Shown: positions 32,308 to 41,878, counted from the first letter of the stretch. The stretch is DNA of 64,000 nt from Salana multivorans (GCF_003751805.1 NZ_RKHQ01000001.1:930001-994000), one strand, 5' to 3'. Notes: a model not told the origin generated them from the sequence alone. Translations and numbers: made by a program.

Positions 32308-34167
32308 ATGCGAAGAATCCTGGCCGCGGTGGGCCGCGCCCGAGAGCACCCACTCCAGGCGATCTCGCTGACTCCGGTGGTGACGCGCACCCATCTGGAG
32401 CTCGTGGACAGCGATCTCGTCGACTCGTTGACGCCTGTCGCCGTCGACGGAGACGGCACCGCGAGGACAACCTACGAGCTACCACCGGACCTTCGGCGAT
32501 CGATCGAAAGAACCGGATCACCCTTTACCGAACGGGAGACTCGGGACATCCACCGCGCGTTCGCGAGAGCGCTCTCCCAGGAGATATCCGACCCCGAGGT
32601 CGGCCTCGCGCTGCGACATGCACGCTACGGCGAGGACTGGGACACCATGCATGCACTATGGGTACGACACGGACTGGGGCTGGTGACCCGGTCCGCCGAA
32701 ATAGCCACATGGGCCTTTACCGATCTTCCGAGCGAGGCCACCAAGAAGTTTCCTTTCCTCAGCCTCGCTACGGCGATATTCGATCGCACGCTCGCTGAGT
32801 TCGACGCCCCGGACCGTCGTGCCACCATCCAGACGGTCGCACGACGCGCCTCCACCGCTATCCACGCCCTCTGGTCCAACCGCAGCGGTGCAGTAACTCT
32901 CCATCTGCTCGTTGGCCAGATCATCGATGAGCGCATCAACGGGTCGCTCAAGAAGGCGGCTCAGCTGGGGGCTCGCGTCGCAGCCGAGATCGAGAAGCAG
33001 ACAGAGCGAGGAACTCTCACCGACCACGGGCTCCTCGCGTGGTGCGAGTTCCAGGTCGGCATGACCCAGCTACTTCAGGGCGACACCTCTCTGTCGAGGA
33101 CCACCACCCGACGCGCCTACACAGCCGCGCTGAGCGGCGGGATCGACGCGGAGTACATCGTGGTCAACGCCGCAAGCCAGCTCGCTGTCATTCACGCGCT
33201 CAGTGGCGAGCTCAACGACGCCGAGGCCTGGGCGGATCGAGCCGAGCAGCACCAGTGCCACCCCTGGTTCGACCCGCTCGTAAGGCTCCCGGCACGGATC
33301 GCACGAGAGATGGTCAGCGTCGAGAGACTCCAGCCGTCACCGACCACGCTCGCAGCCGAGAGCGACTCACTCCGCGGCACCGAGATGTGGCCCTTCGTAG
33401 CCCGAACCCTCGCCAGGCGAAAGATCTACAACGGGAATGCGACCGGGGCCCTCCTGGATCTCTACCGGTGGCGATCGAACAGCCCCAACCACGAGCGCTT
33501 CGAGAACGAACGCCTGCTCATAGGACCCGAGGTCGAAGCACTCGTCAGCATCGGCGACCCCCACGACGCCACGAGATCCGCCGAGGCATTCTTTGCCAGA
33601 CACCAGGCGCAACCCGAGGACACGCCCGGCGCTTCTCTTCCTTACGCGCGAGCCCTGCACCTGTCAGGGGACTCGAGACGAGCACGGCGGATCGCCGCGA
33701 AGATCGCGCGGTCCAAAAGCCCCCATCCGCTCATCGACGTCATCGAGGCCCGTCTTCTCCTCGCCGACATCGAGCGGTCGGCCAGGAGCTCGGCGACCCA
33801 CGTCCCGCTCGGCCACCTCAACGAGGCGATCGACCACCTGGGCCTGACGCGACTGTACGCAACCGTCTCAGAGGATCTCCTGAGCACTCTCGGCCGCGGC
33901 CCGAATGGCGTCCTGGACGCCGCCCTCAGGCACATGGAGGCGACCGGACGTCTCTTTCCGCCTGCCGTCCAGCGTCCCGCCCTCACCCCTCGAGAGCTCG
34001 TCGTGCTCCGGCACCTCGCCGAGGGTCACCCTCTGAGCGACATCGCTCGCGATCTCGGACTCTCGGTCAACACGATCAAGACGCAGGCATCCAGCCTCTA
34101 CCGGAAGCTGGGTGCATCGACACGAAGGCAGGCGGTCGATGCCGCCGCACGCGAGGGATTCCTCTAG
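32308..34167 (+). CDS. MalT-like LuxR regulator lacking the NTPase domain
   Basis: A 619-residue protein ending in a LuxR/GerE HTH (LTPRELVVLRHLAEGHPLSDIARDLGLSVNTIKTQ). The middle is a helical, TPR-like region with repeated Ala-rich pairs (GELNDAEAWADRAEQH, GDSRRARRIAAKIAR). The N-terminal 110 residues resemble the winged-helix and arm segment that follows the NTPase in MalT/LAL regulators (RRSIERTGSPFTERETRDIHRAFARALS). No Walker A or B motif is present, so the usual 250-residue ATPase is absent. ATG at 32308 has AGGA 7 bases upstream; another in-frame ATG lies at 32290. Divergent from the adhesin. Confidence 0.78.
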   Translation: MRRILAAVGRAREHPLQAISLTPVVTRTHLELVDSDLVDSLTPVAVDGDGTARTTYELPPDLRRSIERTGSPFTERETRDIHRAFARALSQEISDPEVGLALRHARYGEDWDTMHALWVRHGLGLVTRSAEIATWAFTDLPSEATKKFPFLSLATAIFDRTLAEFDAPDRRATIQTVARRASTAIHALWSNRSGAVTLHLLVGQIIDERINGSLKKAAQLGARVAAEIEKQTERGTLTDHGLLAWCEFQVGMTQLLQGDTSLSRTTTRRAYTAALSGGIDAEYIVVNAASQLAVIHALSGELNDAEAWADRAEQHQCHPWFDPLVRLPARIAREMVSVERLQPSPTTLAAESDSLRGTEMWPFVARTLARRKIYNGNATGALLDLYRWRSNSPNHERFENERLLIGPEVEALVSIGDPHDATRSAEAFFARHQAQPEDTPGASLPYARALHLSGDSRRARRIAAKIARSKSPHPLIDVIEARLLLADIERSARSSATHVPLGHLNEAIDHLGLTRLYATVSEDLLSTLGRGPNGVLDAALRHMEATGRLFPPAVQRPALTPRELVVLRHLAEGHPLSDIARDLGLSVNTIKTQASSLYRKLGASTRRQAVDAAAREGFL

Positions 34168-34428
34168 GACATCTCGTCCTGACCGACGCACGTCCCGGTG
34201 TCGCCCCGCGGCGCCACCCGTCCACAGCGTCGTTGCCCCTGCTCGGCACCCGCGAGAGAGGTCCGGGCTGCTCGCCGGACCCGCAGCGGGGCTCGAGCCT
34301 TCATCACATGGGAGGAGAACACGTCGGGCTCCTCATCCCGAAGGTGGGTCGTGACGCTGGCAGTTCGTCGGTAGCGTGCGTGTCCCACCCTCTTCGCTGG
34401 CCAGGGGGTCGGGTGACAGGTGAGGACG

Positions 34429-35844
34429 ATGAGTGCAGCCGACATGAGCACGCGGCCTGGGCAGGAGTCGGGGCTCGGGGGCCCGACCGGGTTGCAGGAG
34501 TCCGACGTGAGACGGCGAGGGCCGGTGGGGCGGGCCCTGGCCGCGCGACCCTGGGCGTCCGACGTCTTGTGGAGCGTGGTCGTCCTTCTCGTCGGCGGTC
34601 TCGGCACGCTCGCGATGCGTTCCACGGTGCGGGGCTCGACCGCTCTCGGTCTGTTCGACCCGAGCTCCTCGCCGCTCCACACGATGACGGTGGCCTGGCT
34701 GGCCGGCTCGGTCGTCACATCCTCGCTTCTTCTCGTTCGCCGCTCGCGACCGCTGCTCGTGGCCGGCGCACTGACCATGGCGGGTGTCGTGTCGCTCGGG
34801 TTCGCCGGCGTGCTGGGCGTTGTCGGTCTCGGTCTCGCCTGTGCGCTCTACTCGGTCGCGTCACAGCGCACCTCTCGGACCGCGTGGGCCGCGGCGGTCG
34901 CGTCCTTTCTCGTCCTGGGTGCGGCGTGCTGGTGGTGGGAGCGCATCGGAGTGGCCGAGATGCTGTTGTGGATGGAACCGGCCACGGCAGAGGAGGACTA
35001 CGTTCCGGCCGCGTTCTTGGCTGCTCCTCCGTTCTCGGGCGGTCGCCGTTCGGTGTCGCTGCTCGTGCTTCTCGTCCTCCTGGGCCTGGGGATGGCAACC
35101 GGCTCGGTGGCCCGGGCGCGGCGTCTGCACGCGGCGGGACTCCTCGAGCGCTATCGCGCGGTGGTCCGGGAACGGGACAGCAGCGCGGCTCTCGCCCGCG
35201 CCGCGGAACGTGCACGCATCGCGCGAGAGATGCACGACGTGGTGGCCCACAGCCTGTCCGTCATGGTCGCCCTCTCCGACGGGGCCGGAGCGGCGATGGA
35301 CCGTGCTCCTGACCGGTCTCGCGAGGCACTGCGTGAGCTGTCGGCCACGGGCCGCTCGGCGCTGTTGGGCATGCAGGACGTCCTTCAGGCGCTCGACCCC
35401 CGTGGGGGTGAGGCCGCGGCGGCCGGCCGGCTGGCCGACCCCGTCGACGCCGATCTGCGCGTCGTGCTCGATCGGTTCCGCGCCGTCGGGATGTCGGTGG
35501 CGGAGAGTGGTGTTGAGCTCGTCGCCGCGCTGGAGACCGCGACCGGTCTCGCGGTGGTGCGGATCGTGACGGAGGCGCTGACCAACGTCCTGAGACACGC
35601 CCCCGGCGCCGTGGCGGTCGACGTGATCATCCGGCAGCTCGACGATGCGCTCGAGGTCGAGGTGCGAGACGACGGCGGACGACTCCCCAGCCTGGGCGGC
35701 GGGACCGGCCGCGGGCTGATCGGCATGCGCGAGCGCGCCGACCTGATCGGTGGAAGCCTCACGGCGGGACCGCGGCCCGAGGGCGGATGGTATGTCCGCC
35801 TCCTGCTCCCGGTCTCGCGCGACGGATCGGGGATCGACACATGA
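34429..35844 (+). CDS. NarL-type sensor histidine kinase
   Basis: A 471-residue membrane kinase. About five to six helices lie within residues 45-235, with no large outer domain. The HisKA_3 dimerisation helix ERARIAREMHDVVAHSLSVMV carries the phospho-acceptor His. The ATPase part shows EALTNVLRHAPG (N box), DDGGRLP (G1) and GGGTGRGLIGMRERADLIGG (G2). Its signal is unknown, but kinases of this build often sit with ABC exporters, as here. ATG at 34429 is the likely start; GTG at 34420 is possible. The stop overlaps the response-regulator start by four bases. Confidence 0.88.
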   Translation: MSAADMSTRPGQESGLGGPTGLQESDVRRRGPVGRALAARPWASDVLWSVVVLLVGGLGTLAMRSTVRGSTALGLFDPSSSPLHTMTVAWLAGSVVTSSLLLVRRSRPLLVAGALTMAGVVSLGFAGVLGVVGLGLACALYSVASQRTSRTAWAAAVASFLVLGAACWWWERIGVAEMLLWMEPATAEEDYVPAAFLAAPPFSGGRRSVSLLVLLVLLGLGMATGSVARARRLHAAGLLERYRAVVRERDSSAALARAAERARIAREMHDVVAHSLSVMVALSDGAGAAMDRAPDRSREALRELSATGRSALLGMQDVLQALDPRGGEAAAAGRLADPVDADLRVVLDRFRAVGMSVAESGVELVAALETATGLAVVRIVTEALTNVLRHAPGAVAVDVIIRQLDDALEVEVRDDGGRLPSLGGGTGRGLIGMRERADLIGGSLTAGPRPEGGWYVRLLLPVSRDGSGIDT

Positions 35845-36518
35845 CCACCGTCCTGCTCGTGGACGACCAGCAGCTCCTGCGCATGGGCTTCCGCCTGGTC
35901 ATCGAGTCCGAGCCCGACCTCGAGGTCGTTGGCGAGGCATCCGACGGCGCGGTCGCGCTCACCCAGGTCGCGGCCCTGTCTCCGGACGTCGTGCTCATGG
36001 ACATCCGCATGCCCGGTGTGGACGGGATCGAGGCCACGGCGCGCATCGTCGCTCAGCACCCCTCATCCCGGGTGCTGGTGCTGACGACGTTCGACCTGGA
36101 CGAGTACGCCTTCTCGGCGCTGCGCGCGGGGGCCAGCGGGTTCCTGCTGAAGAACGCTCGTCCGGCGGAGCTCGTGGAGGCCATCCGCTCGGTGGCCGCT
36201 GGCGGCTCGGTCGTGGCCCCGCGCGTGGTGCGCCGGATGCTCGACCTGTTCGCTCCGCACCTGCCGACGGCGACCGAGCGAGCCGAACCACATGCGCTGG
36301 ACCCGCGGCTGGGATCCCTGACGCCCCGTGAGACCGATGTCCTGCGATGCATCGCTCGAGGAATGTCGAACGCAGAGATCGCCGACTACCTCGTGCTCTC
36401 GGAGACGACGGTGAAGAGCCACGTGGGAAGGCTGCTTGCGAAGCTCCGCGTTCGTGATCGGGTCCAGGCCGTCATCGTGGCCCACGAAGCCGGTCTCGAT
36501 CGGAGCCCGGGTCTCTAG
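35841..36518 (+). CDS. NarL/LuxR-family response regulator
   Basis: A 225-residue regulator. The receiver domain has the acidic pair DDQ, the phospho-acceptor Asp in VVLMDIRMPGVDG, Thr in LVLTTFD and Lys in FLLKNARP. The LuxR HTH is at the C-terminus (LTPRETDVLRCIARGMSNAEIADYLVLSETTVKSHVGRLLAKL). ATG at 35841 overlaps the kinase stop. Its likely targets are the ABC transporter genes that start 140 bases downstream. Confidence 0.92.
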   Translation: MTTVLLVDDQQLLRMGFRLVIESEPDLEVVGEASDGAVALTQVAALSPDVVLMDIRMPGVDGIEATARIVAQHPSSRVLVLTTFDLDEYAFSALRAGASGFLLKNARPAELVEAIRSVAAGGSVVAPRVVRRMLDLFAPHLPTATERAEPHALDPRLGSLTPRETDVLRCIARGMSNAEIADYLVLSETTVKSHVGRLLAKLRVRDRVQAVIVAHEAGLDRSPGL

Positions 36519-36535
36519 CCCCCTGGTCCGCCGCG

Positions 36536-36553
36536 CTCCTCCCTTCGGAGGAG
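36536..36553 (+). terminator. short hairpin between regulator and ABC genes
   Basis: CTCCTCC-CTTC-GGAGGAG forms a 7-bp stem. With no U-tract it may act as a weak terminator or attenuator, which would allow different expression of the two-component genes and the ABC transporter. Confidence 0.4.
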
Positions 36554-36659
36554 GGCATCGGGTGCGCGATCTCCTCACCACGGACGTCCCCGACGCGGTG
36601 GCCACTTCCTAGCGTGGTTGCTGTCGCCGGCACCACGCCGGCGAGAGTGGAGCGGACGC

Positions 36660-37595
36660 ATGATCGAGGTATCTCACCTGTCGAAGCACTACGGCTCCGT
36701 CGCGGCGGTGAACGACCTCTCCTTCGTCGCGCGGCCCGGTGTCGTGACCGGCTTCCTCGGCCCGAACGGAGCCGGGAAGTCCACCACCATCCGCGCGATC
36801 GTCGGGCTCGAGCGGCCCACATCGGGTAGCGCCACCGTGGACGGACGACGCTACGCCGACCTCCGCGCGCCGCTTCAGGAGGTCGGCACCATGCTCGACG
36901 GACGCGGCGCACACCCCGGCCGCACCGCCGTCGGCCATCTCATGGGCCTGGCTCGCACGCACGGGATCGGCCGGTCCCGCGTCGACCAGGTCATCGCACT
37001 GACCGGCCTGGAGTCGGTCGCCCGACGTCGAGTGGGAACCTTCTCCCTCGGCATGGGGCAGCGCCTCGGCATCGCCGCCGCCCTGCTGGGCGACCCCGCG
37101 ACCCTCATCCTCGACGAGCCGGTCAACGGACTCGATCCCGACGGCGTCCTGTGGGTCCGCGGTCTCCTTCGAGCGCTGGCCGCCGAGGGGCGGACCGTGT
37201 TCCTGTCCTCCCACCTCATGAGCGAGCTGGCCGAGACAGCGACCCGCATCATCGTCATCGGCCAGGGACGCCTTCTCGCCGACGACGACCTCGAGAACCT
37301 GCTGGCCACGTCCGAGCGCGCGGGTCTGGTCCGCGTCCGGGCAGATGATCAGTCGACGCTCGCGACCGCCGCCCGGGAGCTCGGTGCCCGCGTCACCACC
37401 GACGAGGCCGGCACACTGGAGATCTCGGGCACGGACGCGGCAGCGGTCGGGGCCCTCGCTGCGCGCCTTGGCGTCAACCTGCTCGAGCTGTCCACCGCGT
37501 CGGGGACTCTCGAGGACGCCTACCTGAGCCTGACAGCTCAGGCCGCGCAGTATGCCTCCAACCGCGACGACGCAGGACGAGGGGCCACGCGATGA
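36660..37595 (+). CDS. ABC exporter ATP-binding protein
   Basis: A 311-residue ABC ATPase of the CcmA/DrrA group. Walker A is GPNGAGKSTT, the signature is FSLGMGQRLG (Met in place of the usual Gly-Gly form, common in this group), Walker B is LILDEPVNGLD, and the switch is SSHLMSEL. A C-terminal extension of about 90 residues is usual for these antibiotic-type exporters. GTGGAGCGG precedes the ATG. The stop overlaps the first permease gene. Confidence 0.9.
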   Translation: MIEVSHLSKHYGSVAAVNDLSFVARPGVVTGFLGPNGAGKSTTIRAIVGLERPTSGSATVDGRRYADLRAPLQEVGTMLDGRGAHPGRTAVGHLMGLARTHGIGRSRVDQVIALTGLESVARRRVGTFSLGMGQRLGIAAALLGDPATLILDEPVNGLDPDGVLWVRGLLRALAAEGRTVFLSSHLMSELAETATRIIVIGQGRLLADDDLENLLATSERAGLVRVRADDQSTLATAARELGARVTTDEAGTLEISGTDAAAVGALAARLGVNLLELSTASGTLEDAYLSLTAQAAQYASNRDDAGRGATR

Positions 37596-38413
37596 GCACG
37601 CATGCGGCCGGAGCGCCACCGGTGGGGATGCCCTCGAGGGTCGGCGTGACCTTCGCACGCGCCGTGGCGTCGGAGTGGTTCAAGGTCTGGGGCTTGCGCT
37701 CCACCCGCGTGGTCTTCGCCGTCTCCGTCCTCCTGACGCCGGCCCTCGCCCTCATCGGAGCGAGCGACCCGAACGTCCCTGCCGACGGCTACGGGACGCT
37801 CGCCTACTGGGTGGTGAGCCTGACGATCCTCACGCAGTTCCCGCTGCTGCTCCTCGGGGTCCTGCTGGGAAGCGGGGAGACGGCGAACCGGAGCGCTGCG
37901 AGCACCTTCGTCGCGGTCCCGACCAGGACCCCCGCGCTGCTCGCGAGGACCGTCGTGACCATCACCACGAGCACCGCCGCAGCCCTGCTCTCACTCGGGC
38001 TGGCGGCCGCGGTGACGCTTACCACCGGTCTCGGGCGTGAGCTGTCGACCGAGCTGACGCCGGAGACGACCCGGATGTGGCTGGGCACGTCGCTCTACCT
38101 CGTCGCTGCGACCACGTTCTGCTTCGGCCTCGGTCTGCTCGTAGGCCGCACGGTCCTCGCGGTCCTGGCGACCTTCGCCATCTTCATCCTCGACCTCGCC
38201 ACCATCGGCGCACCCGGGGCTCTCACCTCCATCACCGCCTTCCTTCCCGGCCACGCCGCAAGCGCGGTCACCTCCAGCGAGGAGTTCCTCGACGTGCTCC
38301 GCTCGATGGACGCCGCCCCTCTCGACCCTTGGGCCAACGTGGCGATCACGATCGGCTGGGCAGGCGCTGCCGTCCTGGCAGGAATCATCCGGACCCGGAG
38401 GCGCGATGTCTGA
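37592..38413 (+). CDS. ABC exporter permease, first
   Basis: A 273-residue membrane protein of the ABC2 type with about six helices. It starts with a cytoplasmic SEWFKVWGLRSTRVVF segment typical of permeases that pair with CcmA-like ATPases. It overlaps the ATPase gene by four bases and the next permease gene by eight. With its sister permease it would form a heterodimeric export channel; cargo unknown. Confidence 0.82.
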   Translation: MSTHAAGAPPVGMPSRVGVTFARAVASEWFKVWGLRSTRVVFAVSVLLTPALALIGASDPNVPADGYGTLAYWVVSLTILTQFPLLLLGVLLGSGETANRSAASTFVAVPTRTPALLARTVVTITTSTAAALLSLGLAAAVTLTTGLGRELSTELTPETTRMWLGTSLYLVAATTFCFGLGLLVGRTVLAVLATFAIFILDLATIGAPGALTSITAFLPGHAASAVTSSEEFLDVLRSMDAAPLDPWANVAITIGWAGAAVLAGIIRTRRRDV

Positions 38414-39266
38414 GCCCGCTCGCCCGTCGGCGCAACACCCTCGGCCGACGCGGTCAGCCCTCGCCACAGCAACCGGTCTCCCCCGCAACCGCGGCGTCAC
38501 GTTCCCGCGGGTCCTCCAGGCGGAGTGGTGCAAGGCGTGGACCCTGACGTCAACGCGCTGGGGAGTCCTGGCCGCCATCCTCGCCAACGGCGCCGTCGCC
38601 CTGTACATGGCTTACAACGCTCGTTACGCCACGCAGGCGCCGGCTCCGCGGACATCGGACCTCCTCACGCTGGGACTGGTCGCATCGCAGCTCCCGATCA
38701 TCACGATCGGCGTGATGATCACCGCGACCGAGTACTCCTCCGGCGGAGTGCGCTCGACCTTCCTCGCAGCCCCTCGACGAGGCCTCGTGCTGGCTGCCCA
38801 GGCCCTCACCTCCGGCATCGCCGCGGCACTCACCGCGGCGACGACCCTCTGCCTCACTCTCCTCGCCCTCCAGGTCTTCAAGCACGACCTCGCACCTGGC
38901 TTCGATCCCCTCGCGCCGGAGACCAGCCGGATGCTCGGTGGGTTCGTCCTCTACGCCCTGACCGCCGCGGTCCTCGGCGCATCGCTGGGCAGCCTCAGCC
39001 GCAGCACCACCACCGGCCTCGTGTCTGCCCTGGGGATCGTGTTCCTCCTCCCCCAAGCCATCGAGCTCCTGGGCAGCCCGCGACTGATCGCTGTCCTCCC
39101 AGGATGGGCCGGCGCCCTCGTGGCCAAGTCCGACGTCGCGGCCGCGGCAGCCGTCGACCAGATCGGCGTGGCGCTCGCTCCGTGGCAGGGATACGGCGTC
39201 CTCGCGACGTGGACGCTTGCAGCGCTCCTCACCGCCCTCGTCAGGCTGAACCGCACCCCGCTGTAG
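38406..39266 (+). CDS. ABC exporter permease, second
   Basis: A 286-residue ABC2-type permease paralogous to the preceding gene: both have an [AS]EWxKxWxLxSTR motif at the first helix (here QAEWCKAWTLTSTRWGV), the same helix spacing and a late LPGxA[GS]A segment. Such a tandem of two related permeases is common in bacitracin/lantibiotic-type exporters controlled by a kinase-regulator pair like the one upstream. Confidence 0.82.
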   Translation: MSEPARPSAQHPRPTRSALATATGLPRNRGVTFPRVLQAEWCKAWTLTSTRWGVLAAILANGAVALYMAYNARYATQAPAPRTSDLLTLGLVASQLPIITIGVMITATEYSSGGVRSTFLAAPRRGLVLAAQALTSGIAAALTAATTLCLTLLALQVFKHDLAPGFDPLAPETSRMLGGFVLYALTAAVLGASLGSLSRSTTTGLVSALGIVFLLPQAIELLGSPRLIAVLPGWAGALVAKSDVAAAAAVDQIGVALAPWQGYGVLATWTLAALLTALVRLNRTPL

Positions 39267-39300
39267 GCCTCCTGCGGGTTGCCGGCGGTACGACCGGCAG

Positions 39301-39383
39301 GCCCGGAGGCGGGCGCGGGCACGGCGCCCACCTCCGGGCTGCACCGGGTGTCGGGAGGATGCGGGAGAGCCGCCGACACCCGG
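39301..39383. terminator. two consecutive hairpins between convergent genes
   Basis: GCCCGGAGG...CCTCCGGGC (39301-39339) and CCGGGTGTCGG...CCGACACCCGG (39344-39383) stand back to back between the permease stop at 39266 and the GH16 stop at 39395. Each stem is perfect over at least 9-11 bp, giving termination in both directions. Confidence 0.75.
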
Positions 39384-39394
39384 CATCACCAGCC

Positions 39395-41734
39395 TCAGTC
39401 GAGCTGACTGCGTCGACGCAGGCGCATCGCCATGCCGAGTGCCGCGAGGACCACGCCGCTGAACGCTAGCGGCAGGATGGGACCGGCACCGGAGTGCGCG
39501 AGGGCCGCTGAGGCGGCGGTCCTGCCACCTGCTGGCGATCCGCCACCACCGGGCGTGACACCACCGGAGGCGCCACCAGTCGGTTCCTCTCCGCCGGTGG
39601 GCGTCGTGCTTCCGCCGCTGGGCGTCCCGCCGGGCGTGCTCGGTTCGGGAGTCGGCTCGCCAGCAACGGCGAGCGTCGTGGCCGCGCGAAGCGCGCCGCT
39701 CCTCGCGAGCACGCGGATCTCGTAGTCCCCCGGCTCGATGTCGGTCGGGATCGAGAGCTCCGCGTCGGCCGTTCCCTGGGAGACCCTGACCGGTGGGGAC
39801 GTCGACAGGGGAATGGCCGGCGCACCGGCCACGCCCTCGGCTGGGGCGAGCGCGAACGTCACCTCGTAGTCGACCAGGTTGGCGGCGTGGGCGGTGATCG
39901 TGTCTCCGGGGTCCACCAAGTCCGAGCTGATCGTGACGGTCGGGGCTTCGGTGTCGACGGTGCTCCAGGCTCTGACGTAGTCGACCGAGAGGCGACTGGG
40001 AGCCACCGCCGGGACACCGTTCCACGCCGAGAGGTTGAGGATGAGGTACTGCCGGTCCGTCGCGTTGAAGGGGTGACTGGCGAGGAGCTGGCCGTCGTAG
40101 TAGAAGTCGACCACGCCATCGAGGCGCCAGTGGGCGCCGTAGGTGTGCCAGGCGTCAGCTTCGATGTCGACGCACTGCTTTGCGCTGCCGGGGGTCGTGT
40201 GGACGCTCGCGCAGGCCCGGCCTCCATCCAGCGACTCGAGCACGTCGATCTCGCCCGTCTCCGGCCAGTCGTGGCTCTCGCCGTTGGTCCAGAACGCCGG
40301 CCAGTTCTCGATCACGGTGCCGGCGCCGGAGGTGTGGATGCGCGACTCGACGAAGGAGCCCGGCGCGACCGTGAACTTCTTCCAGGACTGGATCATCCCA
40401 CTCGTGTACTGGTAGTCGTACGTGTCGCCGCGCACCGTGCAGCTGGAGTCCTGTCGGACGAAGTCGAGGTGCAGCTCGCCGTCCTGGACGGTGACGTTGT
40501 CCGGGCCGTAGCACATCCACTCGATCGCCGGGTTGGCGCCGGTGGTCATCTGGCCGTCCTGACCGTCCACCCATCCTCGGTTCCAGACGCCGAGGTCGAG
40601 ACCGTCGCCGTCGAAGCCGTCGTCGAGGAGAACCTCTCTCATCTGCTGCGTCACCTGTCGCGGCGCCTCGGGAAGAGGATCGACGGAGCCGCCCGGCCCG
40701 CAAGGCTCCGGCGTCAGGTCGAAGGTCCAGGTCGTCTGCGCGCCCTTGGCGATTGCGTACCCCTCCGCTGCCGCAGCGGTGACACTGGCCTGGTAGCCGA
40801 CCCGCCGCTCGGTGTAGACGACACCGTCGACCTCGGGGATCGCAAGCGTCGGCTCCACGTCGCACTCGGCAGCGACCAGGGTCGGCGCGATCGGCACGAC
40901 CTGGGGCAGCGTGTCCCACGCGCGCACGTAGTCGACCACGAGCTGGCTCGGCGCCGTCACATCGCCCCACGCGCCGAGGTTGAGGATGGGATACATCGGG
41001 TCGGTGGTCCCGAGCGGGAAGCTCCACTGCAGGTCGCCGTCGTAGTAGATCTCCGCCGTGCCATCGGTCGTCCAGAAGACGCCGACGGTGTGCCACGCGT
41101 TCATGGCGAGGTCGGCGCAGCCGCCGCTCTTGCTGCCGTCACCGTCGGTCGCCTCGCCGCAGATCCCGTCGGCCTGTCCCTTCATCACGACGATGGACCC
41201 GTTGGAGGGCCAGTTCAGGCTCTGGCCCTGCATCCAGAAGGTCGGCTGGTTCGCGACCTCTCCTTCATCACCCGCCACGAAGACTCGCGCCTCGATGTAG
41301 TTCCCGGGACGAATCGTGAACTTGGAGTATCCGTTGACCATCCCGCTGGCGTAGGCGCGATCGACGCCGCCGCAGATGGACGCCTTCTCCTCGATGTCGA
41401 GCGTGAGCGCGCCGTCCGCGACCACTGCGTTGGCGGGGTCGTAGCACTGCGGCTCACCGCTGTTGACGGGGGGCGTCACCGTCCAGTCGTCGCCGAACCA
41501 CCCCCGTGTCCACACCGCGGCGTCGAGCGCGTCGCCATCGAAGCCGTCGTCGAGCAGGACCGCGGTCATCCGTTCGGACACCTCAGCCGGAACGTTCGGT
41601 AGCGGACCATCGAGGGCGACGGGTACGGCTGTCGCGGACGCGACGAACCCGACGCTTCCCGCGGCGACGACCGCGCCCGCGACCGCCCCCACCCACAGAC
41701 GACGGGATCGCGAGGATCCCTTGAGTGTTCTCAA
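39395..41734 (-). CDS. two-module GH16 glycoside hydrolase, first module catalytically dead, LAXTG-like anchor
   Basis: A 779-residue exported protein: signal peptide, GH16 module 1 (about 60-275), a linker, GH16 module 2 (about 345-600), a beta-sandwich (about 605-690), a Gly/Pro/Thr-rich linker and a terminal LAHSG, helix and RLRRRSQLD resembling a class E sortase signal (LAXTG). Module 2 has the catalytic EIDVLE (Glu495, Asp497, Glu500). In module 1 the aligned residues read SIVVMK (Ser180, Val182, Lys185), so it cannot be active and may bind glycan instead. GH16 enzymes cut beta-1,3/1,4-glucans or galactans. Start is TTG at 41734 with GGAGAAAGG 7 bases upstream. Confidence 0.87.
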   Translation of the reverse strand: MRTLKGSSRSRRLWVGAVAGAVVAAGSVGFVASATAVPVALDGPLPNVPAEVSERMTAVLLDDGFDGDALDAAVWTRGWFGDDWTVTPPVNSGEPQCYDPANAVVADGALTLDIEEKASICGGVDRAYASGMVNGYSKFTIRPGNYIEARVFVAGDEGEVANQPTFWMQGQSLNWPSNGSIVVMKGQADGICGEATDGDGSKSGGCADLAMNAWHTVGVFWTTDGTAEIYYDGDLQWSFPLGTTDPMYPILNLGAWGDVTAPSQLVVDYVRAWDTLPQVVPIAPTLVAAECDVEPTLAIPEVDGVVYTERRVGYQASVTAAAAEGYAIAKGAQTTWTFDLTPEPCGPGGSVDPLPEAPRQVTQQMREVLLDDGFDGDGLDLGVWNRGWVDGQDGQMTTGANPAIEWMCYGPDNVTVQDGELHLDFVRQDSSCTVRGDTYDYQYTSGMIQSWKKFTVAPGSFVESRIHTSGAGTVIENWPAFWTNGESHDWPETGEIDVLESLDGGRACASVHTTPGSAKQCVDIEADAWHTYGAHWRLDGVVDFYYDGQLLASHPFNATDRQYLILNLSAWNGVPAVAPSRLSVDYVRAWSTVDTEAPTVTISSDLVDPGDTITAHAANLVDYEVTFALAPAEGVAGAPAIPLSTSPPVRVSQGTADAELSIPTDIEPGDYEIRVLARSGALRAATTLAVAGEPTPEPSTPGGTPSGGSTTPTGGEEPTGGASGGVTPGGGGSPAGGRTAASAALAHSGAGPILPLAFSGVVLAALGMAMRLRRRSQLD

Positions 41735-41878
41735 TGCAGTGCCTTTCTCCCGGCCCAGAGCTCTCTGGGCGTCAGTTGTCTCGAGGCATGGACCCGGACC
41801 ACCGGGGTCCGGGCCGACAAGGCTAGGTACGCTCCCTCGTCGCAGCGCCCGGCGCAGATCAGCCTGCGCGCCTCGAAC

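Noticed and set aside
32084-35312. Alternative plus-strand frames across the LuxR-type and kinase genes
   Set aside because: They overlap genes with diagnostic motifs and consist of Arg/Pro/Ser-rich sequence.
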